A stretch of DNA of 46,668 nucleotides from an uncultured Peptoniphilaceae bacterium (GTDB taxonomy: Bacteria; Bacillota; Clostridia; Tissierellales; Peptoniphilaceae): NCBI GenBank assembly GCA_946403255.1, contig CAMIZH010000003.1, forward strand, positions 1 to 46,668. The letters run 5' to 3'. The position numbers and the translations under genes are program-made. Below are positions 1 through 7,715 of this stretch, piece by piece. The notes under the pieces were generated by a model. The model searched no databases. It was not told the DNA's origin and saw only the letters and a program-made list of their open reading frames with translations. Position 1 is the stretch's first letter. The number at the start of each line of letters is the position of its first letter.

Positions 1-201
1 AATTTGATTATTGAACCACTTGTTACAATGATGGAAATAAATCGAGCCATATCTAAAGTGTATTCGGTAAATATACTTAATTCAAAATTAATTTTATATA
101 AGAAAAAAACTAGTAAATACCCTACGAAATATTTTAAAAAATATAATAGAGTTAAAGCTATTTTAATAAATGTCATAAAAAACCTCTTTTCTAAAAATTA
201 A
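1..201 (+). CDS. 3' end of an unidentified gene (partial)
   Basis: The frame is open from the left edge of the window to a TAA stop at 199-201, giving 66 residues. A TTG at position 4 could be a start, but no upstream sequence is available to judge a ribosome binding site, so this is more likely the C-terminal end of a longer gene. The visible part contains NLIIEPLVTMMEINRAI, then a lysine- and tyrosine-rich stretch (ILYKKKTSKYPTKYFKKYNR) and ends KNLFSKN. The end is strongly basic, as in many cytosolic C-termini following a membrane or enzyme core. I do not recognise the family and propose no function. Confidence 0.4.
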   Translation, partial: NLIIEPLVTMMEINRAISKVYSVNILNSKLILYKKKTSKYPTKYFKKYNRVKAILINVIKNLFSKN

Positions 202-216
202 AAATAAAGTTATAAG

Positions 217-266
217 TTATTACAATATATAAAATTAGTATCACATAAAATTATATATTGTAATAA
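217..266. repeat. Perfect 16-bp inverted repeat, AT-rich
   Basis: The arms TTATTACAATATATAA (217-232) and TTATATATTGTAATAA (251-266) are exact reverse complements separated by 18 bases. No T-run follows on the plus strand, so it is not a canonical intrinsic terminator in that direction. It may be a weak terminator for the preceding gene, a protein-binding operator, or an AT-rich cruciform. Confidence 0.6.
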
Positions 267-436
267 TATTAATTTCAATAATATATTAGTTGTAAATATT
301 TACTTAAATATTTTTATATAGTAATAAAAATAAAAAATTTTGACTATATAAAATAAGTGTGTTAACTTATATTTAATAAATAACCAAAAAAATATAAATA
401 AGATTTATAAAAACCTGCCGAGGTAATTATAATGTT

Positions 437-476
437 AAGCTAGGCCTTTGTTCACAGAAAGAGCCTAGCTTTTTTT
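437..476 (+). terminator. Intrinsic terminator-like hairpin, orphan position
   Basis: AAGCTAGGC (437-445) pairs perfectly with GCCTAGCTT (463-471) around a 17-base loop, followed by a run of T. This is an unusually GC-rich stem for the local composition. It lies about 235 bases after the preceding stop and 78 bases before the next start, so it may end a small RNA or act as an attenuator in the leader of the surface-protein gene. The preceding CCTGCCGAGG (414-423) is also unusually GC-rich. Confidence 0.6.
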
Positions 477-553
477 ATTTATATAATAAAAGAGGTGAAA
501 ATAAAAAAATTGTAAGAGTAGAAAAAATATTAAATAGAATAGGAGTTGCTAAA

Positions 554-3055
554 ATGAAATTAAAATGTATAAAAAAAGCTGTATTATTATCAAGTTTTTT
601 AATGATTAATACAAGTGTGGTATTTGCAGAAAAGAATGAAATTTTTCAAGATATAAATACTACAATTGAATATAATGAATTGAAAAAAGAAAATATCGGT
701 GAAGAAGATAGTAATTTAAAAAATGAAAAAAGTTCATATGATGAAACATCTGAAGAAATGGGATTTAATCAATCCAGTTTAGAAAATTTAAGAATAAATA
801 AAAATGTATTTGAATATACTGATTTAAAAGATGGGGAAATAAAATTAACTAAGTATTTAAGTGATTCAAGTGAAATAGTGATACCTTCGGAAATTGATGG
901 AAAAACAGTAACTGAACTAGGAAATGATTTATTTTCAGGTTTAACAATAAATTATATAAAGTTCCCAAATACCTTAAAAATAATAGGAAGTGGAGTATTT
1001 CAAGATACTGTAGTTAACTGTGATATTAATATACCAGAAGGCGTAGAAAAAATAGGTAGATTTACAGGAGGACTTTTCAGTAAGGCGATAGTTAATGGCG
1101 ATATAATATTACCAAGTACAATAAAAAGTTATGGAGGATATGATTTTAAAGAAATAACTGTTAATGGGAAAATTAAAATCGCAGGATATTCTGGGCTAGA
1201 GGATGGACATGGACCTAAAAAAATTAATATATCCATATTTAATAATGCAAAGTACATTGAAACTATAGAGTTTACAGGAGATGCTCAGCTTATTAAAGGA
1301 AGATTTTCATTTGGAAATGAAAACTTAATAAATGTAGATGATTTTATAATAGGAGAAGGAGTCGAAAATATAGGTATATTTCCATTATTTAAATATTTTG
1401 ATATTAAAAATCCTTTAAAATTACCTTTAAGTTTAAACACTATTGATGGAAATGCTTTTGAAGATACAAAATTAAATCATCCATTATTAATTCCTAAAAA
1501 TGTAGAAAATATATATGCATTTGCATTTAATGGGGCAGAAATACCTTTGCTTGAAATTGAAAATGGAGTAAAAAATTTAGATGAAGCAAATGGGAATTTA
1601 GGAAATAATATATTTTCGAATTCTAAACTTCTAGATATAGAAATACCTTCATCAGCAGAAAATTTAGGAGATAATATGTTTGAAGGCTCAAATTTTGAAA
1701 ATATCGTTATATATAATGATCAAATAAATTTTGGTAAAAATATGTTTTCCTTAGAAAAAGATTTATATAAAAACATAAATTTGGTAGGTTTTAATAATTC
1801 TACAACTAAAAAACTTGTGGAAACCATTAAAGAAGATTTTCCTAATATAAAGTTTAAAAATTTTGTAGAAATAGAACAAAAAATAAATGGTGAATATATT
1901 GAAGAGATAACTATAGATCCAGGTGATAAGTTATTACAAAATACAGAAATTATTATAAATGAAAGCAAAGGATATAATGACTTATATAGAAGTGTAGATA
2001 GACATATAGATATTGTTATAAATGAAGAGTTGGATAAAATATTTGATATAGAGTCTATAAAAGCTGTTGTAGACAAAAAAGAGAACTTATATGTTATAAA
2101 TGAAAATGGAAATTTTTCAATAGAAATACCAAAAAATAAATTTTATGGAAATAAGCCTATTTATCTTGAGGTTCAGTTAAAAGTAAAAGATAATGCTGTT
2201 ATAAAAGAAGGAAGTAATTTAATTATTAATGCAAATATTTCAAGTGTGTTTGGAGATACAAAAGAAATCATATCTTCAAATGTTGTAAATTTAAAAGCGG
2301 GAAATAAAAATCCAACAGATCCTTCAGAACCAATAAATCCAGAGATTAATGATAAAGGTAATACCAATAAAAAAAAGAAAAAAGAAATTAAGAAAGAAGA
2401 AATAAAAAAACAGCAAATTTTAAATCATGATGAATATTTATTCGGATATGAAGATAATACAATAAAACCAGAAGGAAATATAACAAGAGAAGAAGCATCA
2501 GCAATATTAGATAGAATAACACCAGATAAAGTAACTACAAGAAGAAAATTTATATATCCAGATGTTGAAACAAATAGATGGTCTTATGAAAATATTAATA
2601 ATTTATCAAATAAAGGTGGAATAAAAGGATATCCAGATGGAAGATTTTTACCATCAAATAATATAACAAGAGCAGAAGCTGCAACAATTTTGGTAAGACT
2701 TGAAAATGCTAATTTATCCCACAAAGAAAATTTACCAAAAGAATTAGAAGGGCATTGGGCAGAAAAAGATTTAATGATATCAATAAATAAAGGATGGTTA
2801 AAAGGTTATGAAGACGGTACTTTAAAACCTGATAGAGAAATAACAAGAGCAGAATTTGTAACATTAGTAAATAGAATATTAGATAGAAAAGTAATAGAAG
2901 AAAATATATTATCAGAAATAAGAGAATTTAAAGATCTAGAAAAATCAAAATGGTATTATGAAGATATTGTTGAAGCAACAAATAGTCATAGTTATGAAGA
3001 AAAAAGATTAAAGGATAATTCGGAAAAATGGATTGATTTAATTAAATCAATGTAA
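554..3055 (+). CDS. Secreted LRR (BspA-like) surface protein with SLH anchor
   Basis: This 833-residue protein is probably exported and held on the cell wall. Residues 1-25 form a signal peptide: a basic start (MKLKCIKK), a hydrophobic core and a likely cut after VVFA. Residues about 95-430 carry BspA/LRR_5-type repeats, visible as recurrent I-P-x-x-V/L-x-x-I-x-x-x-x-F spacing (for example FPNTLKIIGSGVF and IPEGVEKIG). About 440-595 is a beta-rich segment of unknown fold, followed by a Pro- then Lys-rich linker. From about residue 628 SLH repeats follow, with GYEDNTIKPEGNITREEA, GYPDGRFLPSNNITRAEA and GYEDGTLKPDREITRAEF marking three of them; the first lacks its front half. The tail ending NSHSYEEK resembles Peptoniphilaceae SLH proteins from memory. 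ATG 554 has AGGAG 8 bases upstream. A role in adhesion or surface structure is inference. Confidence 0.85.
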   Translation: MKLKCIKKAVLLSSFLMINTSVVFAEKNEIFQDINTTIEYNELKKENIGEEDSNLKNEKSSYDETSEEMGFNQSSLENLRINKNVFEYTDLKDGEIKLTKYLSDSSEIVIPSEIDGKTVTELGNDLFSGLTINYIKFPNTLKIIGSGVFQDTVVNCDINIPEGVEKIGRFTGGLFSKAIVNGDIILPSTIKSYGGYDFKEITVNGKIKIAGYSGLEDGHGPKKINISIFNNAKYIETIEFTGDAQLIKGRFSFGNENLINVDDFIIGEGVENIGIFPLFKYFDIKNPLKLPLSLNTIDGNAFEDTKLNHPLLIPKNVENIYAFAFNGAEIPLLEIENGVKNLDEANGNLGNNIFSNSKLLDIEIPSSAENLGDNMFEGSNFENIVIYNDQINFGKNMFSLEKDLYKNINLVGFNNSTTKKLVETIKEDFPNIKFKNFVEIEQKINGEYIEEITIDPGDKLLQNTEIIINESKGYNDLYRSVDRHIDIVINEELDKIFDIESIKAVVDKKENLYVINENGNFSIEIPKNKFYGNKPIYLEVQLKVKDNAVIKEGSNLIINANISSVFGDTKEIISSNVVNLKAGNKNPTDPSEPINPEINDKGNTNKKKKKEIKKEEIKKQQILNHDEYLFGYEDNTIKPEGNITREEASAILDRITPDKVTTRRKFIYPDVETNRWSYENINNLSNKGGIKGYPDGRFLPSNNITRAEAATILVRLENANLSHKENLPKELEGHWAEKDLMISINKGWLKGYEDGTLKPDREITRAEFVTLVNRILDRKVIEENILSEIREFKDLEKSKWYYEDIVEATNSHSYEEKRLKDNSEKWIDLIKSM

Positions 3056-3066
3056 TAAAAATAAAG

Positions 3067-3104
3067 AGACTAACTTTTCTTATAAGATCGGTTAGTCTTT
3101 TTTT
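3067..3104 (+). terminator. Intrinsic terminator after surface-protein gene
   Basis: GACTAAC (3068-3074) pairs with GTTAGTC (3091-3097), followed by seven T. It sits 12 bases after the TAA of the SLH protein gene. A very similar stem recurs at 3736-3773. Confidence 0.8.
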
Positions 3105-3351
3105 GATATATCTCTAAATTGTAAAAGATTTCTAAAATAGTCTGTTTATAGAGTTATTTTTATAATAAGATACGGGGAGATTTATGTAAAATTCTTTTAA
3201 AAGGTAGTAAATGTTAGTCATTAGATATCTTTTATCTAAATAAAAGACTTATGGTTAGGGATATAGATTTTTATGGGTATACTTTATATTATATTAATGA
3301 AATTTAATTTTATAAAGTAAATTAAACATTTAACTTTATTTGGAGGTTTGA

Positions 3352-3729
3352 ATGGACAAAAAAGTATTAGTAATATTAGTAGTTTTAATTATAGTATTGA
3401 TATTTCCTTTGTATATTATGCATTTACTTTCAAATGATATTGTTGATAAATACGAATTACTAGAAATAAAAGAATTTAAAACAGAAAATGAAATATTTAT
3501 AAAAGGTAAAATTAAAAATAATACTTTTAAAACAATACCGTACTTACAAGTAGGAATACCGATATATAATAAAAATGAATATTTAATATATACCTCTTAC
3601 GATATGATATATAATTTTAAACCTAGAAAGATATTTAATTTTAAAATAGTTATCTCTATGAATAAAAAAGATGAAATTTTATGGGAAAAAGAAGAAGTAA
3701 TTGAAGAAGTAATTATTGAAGAAAAATAA
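3352..3729 (+). CDS. Small membrane-anchored protein with FxLYD-like domain
   Basis: This 125-residue protein has one N-terminal hydrophobic helix (residues about 4-25, VLVILVVLIIVLIFPLYIM) that should anchor it in the membrane with the rest outside. There is no lipobox cysteine. The remainder (about 38-115) reads like a compact beta domain: KGKIKNNTFKTIPYLQVGIPIYNK followed by an aromatic/basic stretch. That pattern resembles the FxLYD family, in which a G-x-hydrophobic-K-N motif is followed by a strand and a 'Y-x-x-x-G' segment. The tail is acidic (EEVIEEVIIEEK). GGAGG lies 7 bases before ATG 3352. The gene stands alone between two similar terminators. The family assignment is tentative and the function unknown. 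Confidence 0.6.
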   Translation: MDKKVLVILVVLIIVLIFPLYIMHLLSNDIVDKYELLEIKEFKTENEIFIKGKIKNNTFKTIPYLQVGIPIYNKNEYLIYTSYDMIYNFKPRKIFNFKIVISMNKKDEILWEKEEVIEEVIIEEK

Positions 3730-3735
3730 AATAAA

Positions 3736-3773
3736 AAGACTAACATTCCCTTAAAGGTTTGCTAGTCTTTTTT
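3736..3773. terminator. Bidirectional terminator between converging genes
   Basis: AGACTAAC and GCTAGTCT form a stem with T-runs on the plus side (TTTTTTATTTT) and A-runs on the other. It separates the convergent FxLYD-like gene (plus) and ychF (minus, ending at 3777), so it probably serves both. Confidence 0.7.
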
Positions 3774-3776
3774 ATT

Positions 3777-4871
3777 TTAAACATTAAATTTAAATACTAC
3801 AACGTCTCCGTCTTGCATTATATATTCTTTACCTTCACTACGAATAAGTCCTTTTTCTCTAGCGATTGCTAAAGAGCCAGTGCTTACTAAATCTTCATAA
3901 GAAATTGTATCAGCTTTTATAAATCCTCTTTCAATATCAGTATGAATTTTTCCAGCTGCTTGTGGTGCTTTTGTATTTCTTTTTATTGTCCAAGCTCTAG
4001 TTTCTACTTGACCTGTTGTAAGGAAACTTATTAATCCAAGTAAATCGTAGCTTGATTTTATAAGTTTATCTAGTCCTGATGAATCAAGTCCAAGTTCTTC
4101 TAAGAATAATTCTTTTTCATCATCTTCTAATGATTGAATTTGTGATTCAATTTCAGCGCTTATTACAACTATTTCATCACCTTGTTCTTTTGCAAAGTTT
4201 GCAACTTTTTGAACATATGGATTTTCTTTTGCGTCATTTTGAATTTCATCTTCAGAAACATTAGCTACATAAATTACTGGTTTTCCACTAAGAAGAGCAT
4301 AGTTTTTAATAAACTTGCTTTCATCTTCATTTAATTCTAAAGCTCTTGCAGGTTCACCTTTTTCAAGTAAAACTTTTAATCTTTTAAGAAGTTCTACTTC
4401 AGGTAATAATTTCTTATCACTTTTAGCTTGTTTTTCTGTTTTGAATAATCTTTTTTCAATTTGTTCTAAATCTGAAAAGATAAGTTCTAAATTTATGTTC
4501 TCTATATCTCTTAGAGGGTCTATAGAACCATCAACATGTATTATATTTTCATCTTCAAAGCATCTTACTACATGTACTATTGCATCTACTTCTCTTATAT
4601 TTGACAGGAATTGATTTCCTAATCCTTCACCCTTACTTGCGCCTTTAACAAGTCCAGCAATATCAAAAAATTCAATACTTGTATGAATGATTTTTGATGA
4701 ATTACTTATATCAGATAAAGTTTTCAATCTTTCGTCAGGAACATTTACTACACCAATATTTGGTTCAATTGTAGCAAATGGATAATTAGCAGCTTCGGCT
4801 CCAGCTTTAGTAAGAGCGTTAAATAAAGTAGACTTTCCAACATTTGGTAGTCCAACTATCCCAAGTTTCAT
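3777..4871 (-). CDS. ychF: Redox-regulated ATPase/GTPase YchF (OLA1 family)
   Basis: YchF is a conserved P-loop NTPase of the Obg-related family that associates with ribosomes and usually prefers ATP over GTP. The 364-residue length is standard. Visible motifs are the P-loop GLPNVGKS (residues 7-14), the G3 motif DIAGLVKGASKGEGLG, the altered G4-equivalent NVSEDE, and a C-terminal TGS domain (about 280-362) ending in GDVVVFKFNV. On the minus strand a GAGG stands 7 bases before the ATG. It is transcribed alone from a promoter just upstream and diverges from the ABC transporter operon. Confidence 0.97.
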   Translation of the reverse strand: MKLGIVGLPNVGKSTLFNALTKAGAEAANYPFATIEPNIGVVNVPDERLKTLSDISNSSKIIHTSIEFFDIAGLVKGASKGEGLGNQFLSNIREVDAIVHVVRCFEDENIIHVDGSIDPLRDIENINLELIFSDLEQIEKRLFKTEKQAKSDKKLLPEVELLKRLKVLLEKGEPARALELNEDESKFIKNYALLSGKPVIYVANVSEDEIQNDAKENPYVQKVANFAKEQGDEIVVISAEIESQIQSLEDDEKELFLEELGLDSSGLDKLIKSSYDLLGLISFLTTGQVETRAWTIKRNTKAPQAAGKIHTDIERGFIKADTISYEDLVSTGSLAIAREKGLIRSEGKEYIMQDGDVVVFKFNV

Positions 4872-4904
4872 TTTATCGCCTCATTTTCTATTTTTTCAAA
4901 TTGT

Positions 4905-4933
4905 ATTATAACATAAAAAAAATCTTAACCCAA
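4905..4933 (-). promoter_or_regulatory. Sigma-A promoter for ychF
   Basis: Read on the minus strand, TTGGGT (4928-4933) is separated by 17 bases from a perfect TATAAT (4905-4910). The ychF start is 34 bases further on. Confidence 0.75.
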
Positions 4934-4953
4934 TCTTTTATAGTTATATAATA

Positions 4954-4982
4954 TTGGTTTTATATACACCTTAGTGTATAAT
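4954..4982 (+). promoter_or_regulatory. Sigma-A promoter for the ABC exporter operon
   Basis: TTGGTT (4954-4959), a 17-base spacer and a perfect TATAAT (4977-4982) precede the AGAGGTG ribosome binding site and ATG 5016. It is arranged back to back with the ychF promoter, so the two could influence each other. Confidence 0.75.
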
Positions 4983-5015
4983 AGGAAAAAGATAATATAA
5001 AGAGGTGAATATAAA

Positions 5016-5909
5016 ATGAGTGCCATAGTGGTAAATGAATTAACCAAGAGATTAGGTAAAAAAGTTATATTTTCTGATATAAACTTAGAAGTGCTTGAAG
5101 GTGAATTTTATGCTGTACTAGGACTAGAAGGACAAGGAAAAACTACTTTAGCAAAAATCATATTTAATTATTTAAATCCAACAACTGGATCTATTAATAT
5201 TTTTGATATGGATTGTACTAAGGATTCTAGACTTATAAAAGAAAGTGTTTCTTATGTTCCTGAAGAATTTATTTTCCAGGATAATGTTAGAGCAATATCT
5301 TTATTTAAGAAAACTCTTGCTTTTCATAATTTGAAAAATACAGAAGAATTAAACTATTTAGTTGAATATTTTGGATTTAATCAAAAGGTTAGAGTCATAG
5401 ATATGACTGAAAATGAAAAAAAATTATTTAGTATTATAAATGCATTAATAGTTAAACCTAGGTTGTTAATACTAGATGAACCAACAAAGTACTTAAGTAT
5501 TGAAGATACTGTTAAATTATTTGATCATTTGAATAAATTAAAATCAGAAGAAAATTTAACTATGTTTATGTTAACTGATTCTTTAGTAGATGCTCAAAGA
5601 TATTGTGATAGAGGAGCATTTTTACATGATGGACAAATAAAAAATACAGAATATCTAAAAGATAAAGCTGCTAATGATAAAATTATTAAAATTTATTCAG
5701 AATTAGATAGCTTAGATAGATTTACAGATATTGGTGCTAGAGTTATAAAAGAAAGCGTTGAAGAAAAAATATTATACTTCGATGGTAATTTAAATCTTTT
5801 ATCTCAAGTTATAGCAAGTTTAAATATAGTTAATTATAATATAGAGGATTCATCATTAAGTGATAAAATATCAGCTTATTATAAAAATGTAGAGGAGGTA
5901 GAAGGATGA
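5016..5909 (+). CDS. ABC transporter ATP-binding protein with degenerate signature
   Basis: This is the nucleotide-binding subunit of an ABC-2-type exporter, paired with the following permease. It has 297 residues: about 215 of ABC domain plus a C-terminal extension typical of this class. Walker A is GLEGQGKT (36-43) and Walker B is LLILDEP (about 149-155), both intact. Where the LSGGQ signature should be (about 129-136) the sequence reads DMTENEKKL, with no glycine pair. The switch histidine is also absent: the usual S/T-H context reads MLTDSL, placing Asp188 there. ATP binding therefore looks possible, but hydrolysis may be slow or altered. ATG 5016 has AGAGGTG upstream. The substrate is unknown. 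Confidence 0.85.
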   Translation: MSAIVVNELTKRLGKKVIFSDINLEVLEGEFYAVLGLEGQGKTTLAKIIFNYLNPTTGSINIFDMDCTKDSRLIKESVSYVPEEFIFQDNVRAISLFKKTLAFHNLKNTEELNYLVEYFGFNQKVRVIDMTENEKKLFSIINALIVKPRLLILDEPTKYLSIEDTVKLFDHLNKLKSEENLTMFMLTDSLVDAQRYCDRGAFLHDGQIKNTEYLKDKAANDKIIKIYSELDSLDRFTDIGARVIKESVEEKILYFDGNLNLLSQVIASLNIVNYNIEDSSLSDKISAYYKNVEEVEG

Positions 5910-6727
5910 TTTTTGAAAGAGAATTTAAGTCTACCTTTGGAAAAATGATTGCGTGGGTATTAGTTTTATTAGTTTTAACAGGATTATTACTTGCTCTTTA
6001 TCCTATGATGTTAGATTTAAATATGAAAAGTGTTTTTGATAGTTTTATTTCTAGCTTAAATGATAATTTTAAAAAGGTAATGGGCTTTGATGAAAAGCTT
6101 AACTATGAAGAAATAGGACAATATATTGCTTTTATTTATCAATATATTGCAGTTTTAATTGCAATGTTTGCTATGCAACTTGGAGCGAATTCTTTAGCTA
6201 AAGAACAAGGTTCTGGAAATATAGAATATTTATATTCTAATCCTATAGACAGATCTGAAATTGTAACTCAAAAGATTTTATCAAATATTTTAACTTATGT
6301 ACTATTTTTAATAGTTATGGCAGTTGCAACTTTTGGTCTTGCAATAGTTTTAGCACCGAAAGATGCAGATTTTAGAAAACAACAATTATTAATAGATATG
6401 ATAAAAATATTTGCAGGACTACTTGGAAGTGGACTTGTATTTATGTCAATTGGTTATTTTGTAAGTTCATTATCTAAAAATACAATCTATACAGAAGGAA
6501 TAAGTGTATTATTTGTATTTTTAATTGCAATTTTTATAATTGTTGGAAAGATAAATGGGGGAGTTCTAGGAACTATTACAAATTTATCTCCACTTGAAAC
6601 TTTTAAACCAATAAGAATGTTAAATTTAAATATTTCTGTAATTGGAGTTATTACAAATATAGTTATTTTTGCTATATTTATGTTACTAACATATTTTATT
6701 TACAACAAAAAAGAATTGAAATACTAA
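5906..6727 (+). CDS. ABC-2 type transporter permease
   Basis: This 273-residue membrane subunit starts inside the end of the ATPase gene (4-base ATGA overlap) with GGAGG just upstream, so the pair is translationally coupled. Hydrophobic helices are seen near residues 11-32, 70-88, 128-150, 170-190, 198-215 and 242-266. The segment SLAKEQGSGNIEYLYSNPID matches the conserved cytoplasmic motif of ABC-2 permeases (E-x-x-x-G-T-x-E-x-L-x-x-x-P). It should form a dimer with two copies of the ATPase and export a substrate that the sequence does not reveal. Confidence 0.85.
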   Translation: MIFEREFKSTFGKMIAWVLVLLVLTGLLLALYPMMLDLNMKSVFDSFISSLNDNFKKVMGFDEKLNYEEIGQYIAFIYQYIAVLIAMFAMQLGANSLAKEQGSGNIEYLYSNPIDRSEIVTQKILSNILTYVLFLIVMAVATFGLAIVLAPKDADFRKQQLLIDMIKIFAGLLGSGLVFMSIGYFVSSLSKNTIYTEGISVLFVFLIAIFIIVGKINGGVLGTITNLSPLETFKPIRMLNLNISVIGVITNIVIFAIFMLLTYFIYNKKELKY

Positions 6728-6752
6728 CCTCTATAATATATAGAGGTTTTTT
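6726..6752 (+). terminator. Intrinsic terminator after ABC exporter operon
   Basis: AACCTCTATA (6726-6735) and TATAGAGGTT (6739-6748) form a perfect 10-bp stem with a 3-base loop and a T-run to 6752. The stem starts within the TAA stop of the permease gene. Confidence 0.9.
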
Positions 6753-6772
6753 ATATTATAGATAAAAAATTA

Positions 6773-6801
6773 TTGCTTACTAAAAATGATTATGATATAC
6801 T
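6773..6801 (+). promoter_or_regulatory. Promoter of the rpsB-tsf operon
   Basis: TTGCTT (6773-6778), a 17-base spacer and TATACT (6796-6801) lie just downstream of the preceding terminator. Transcription would begin near 6808, giving a leader of about 100 bases. Confidence 0.7.
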
Positions 6802-6823
6802 TATCTTCGGTAATTAAAACACA

Positions 6824-6885
6824 CACTTTCTGATGATTTAAGAGTTGCTCTTAGAAGTCCTTAAATTATAAGAAGAAAGTGGAGG
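6824..6885 (+). promoter_or_regulatory. Structured rpsB leader RNA, candidate autoregulatory element
   Basis: CACTTTCT (6824-6831) is exactly complementary to AGAAAGTG (6874-6881), closing a domain that contains an inner perfect hairpin TAAGAG-TTG-CTCTTA and a competing ATTTAA/TTAAAT pairing. The closing stem ends on the first G of a GGAGG (6881-6885). A second GGAGG (6895-6899) is the one spaced for the rpsB start. Such a leader is what S2 autoregulation would need, but I cannot assign it to a known family. Confidence 0.45.
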
Positions 6886-6907
6886 TAAAAACACGGAGGT
6901 GGACATT

Positions 6908-7651
6908 TTGTCAGTTATATCAATGAAAAATTTATTAGAAGCCGGTGTACATTTCGGACACCAAACTAGAAGATGGAATCCAAAAATGGATAGATTCATT
7001 TTTACAGAAAGAAATGGAATCTACATCATCGATCTTCAAAAAACAGTTAAAAAAGTTGAAGAAGCTTATGAATTCACAAGAGAAATCGCTGCTGAAGGCG
7101 GAACTATTCTTTTCGTAGGAACTAAAAAACAAGCTCAAGACGCAATCGAAAAAGAAGCTAAAAAATGTGAAATGCCATTTATTAACCAAAGATGGTTAGG
7201 TGGACTTCTAACAAACTACAAAACAATCAAAAAAAGAATTGAAAGACTTAATGAACTAAATGAAATGGAAGAAGATGGAACATTCGATCTTTTACCTAAA
7301 AAAGAAGTTATTGACTTAAAACACGAAAGAGAAAGACTTGAAAAGTTCTTAGGTGGAATTAAAAATATGAATGGCATGCCAGATGCTATTTTTATCGTAG
7401 ATCCTCGTAAGGAAAGAATTGCAGTTCAAGAAGCTCATATTCTAGGAATTCCTATTATCGGAATTGTAGACACTAACTGTGATCCAGATGAAATTGATTA
7501 TCCAATACCTGGAAATGATGATGCTATTAGAGCTGTTAAACTTGTTACTGAAACAATTGCAAATGCAGTATTAGAAGGAAAACAAGGAAATCAAAACGAA
7601 GATGGATCTTCTGAAGAGCAATCAGTCATAGATAAAGAAGAATTAGAATAA
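6908..7651 (+). CDS. rpsB: 30S ribosomal protein S2
   Basis: S2 binds the 30S body near the head-platform junction and helps recruit S1-like factors. The family signature is clear at the N-terminus ([25 protein letters not shown]) and in [20 protein letters not shown] and [13 protein letters not shown]. The TTG at 6908 is chosen as start because GGAGG (6895-6899) sits 8 bases before it and the product then begins MSVISMK, matching the usual M-A/S-VISMK. An upstream in-frame GTG at 6899 overlaps that ribosome binding site and would add three atypical residues. The product is 247 residues, normal for Firmicutes, with an acidic tail. Confidence 0.97.
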   Translation: MSVISMKNLLEAGVHFGHQTRRWNPKMDRFIFTERNGIYIIDLQKTVKKVEEAYEFTREIAAEGGTILFVGTKKQAQDAIEKEAKKCEMPFINQRWLGGLLTNYKTIKKRIERLNELNEMEEDGTFDLLPKKEVIDLKHERERLEKFLGGIKNMNGMPDAIFIVDPRKERIAVQEAHILGIPIIGIVDTNCDPDEIDYPIPGNDDAIRAVKLVTETIANAVLEGKQGNQNEDGSSEEQSVIDKEELE

Positions 7652-7662
7652 TAGACATTTTT

Positions 7663-7701
7663 GAGAGTTCTAAAGCTATGGCTTTATAACTCTCTTTTTT
7701 T
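7663..7701 (+). terminator. Intercistronic terminator/attenuator between rpsB and tsf
   Basis: GAGAGTT (7663-7669) pairs with AACTCTC (7688-7694), and inside it TAAAGC pairs with GCTTTA around TATG. Seven T follow. It lies between rpsB and tsf, so it would reduce read-through and set a higher S2 to EF-Ts ratio unless bypassed. No separate tsf promoter is obvious. Confidence 0.8.
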
Positions 7702-7715
7702 AGGAGGAATATATA

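Larger units (their letters stand above)
202..553. other. AT-rich intergenic region, 352 bases
   Basis: No credible gene lies here. The region holds a perfect 16-bp inverted repeat (217-232 with 251-266), a 12-bp palindrome GTAAATATTTAC at 292-303, a TTGACT hexamer at 340-345 without a convincing -10 box, and a strong GC-rich hairpin with a T-tract at 437-476. The AGGAG at 541-545 is the ribosome binding site of the following surface-protein gene. The hairpin stands well before that gene and well after the preceding stop, so the interval 375-476 could be a short independent transcript or an attenuated leader. I could not match it to a known riboswitch family. Confidence 0.5.

Noticed and set aside
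4079-4614. Plus-strand open frames opposite ychF
   Set aside because: They are antisense to a fully conserved gene, have no ribosome binding site and low-complexity Leu/Ser-rich translations.
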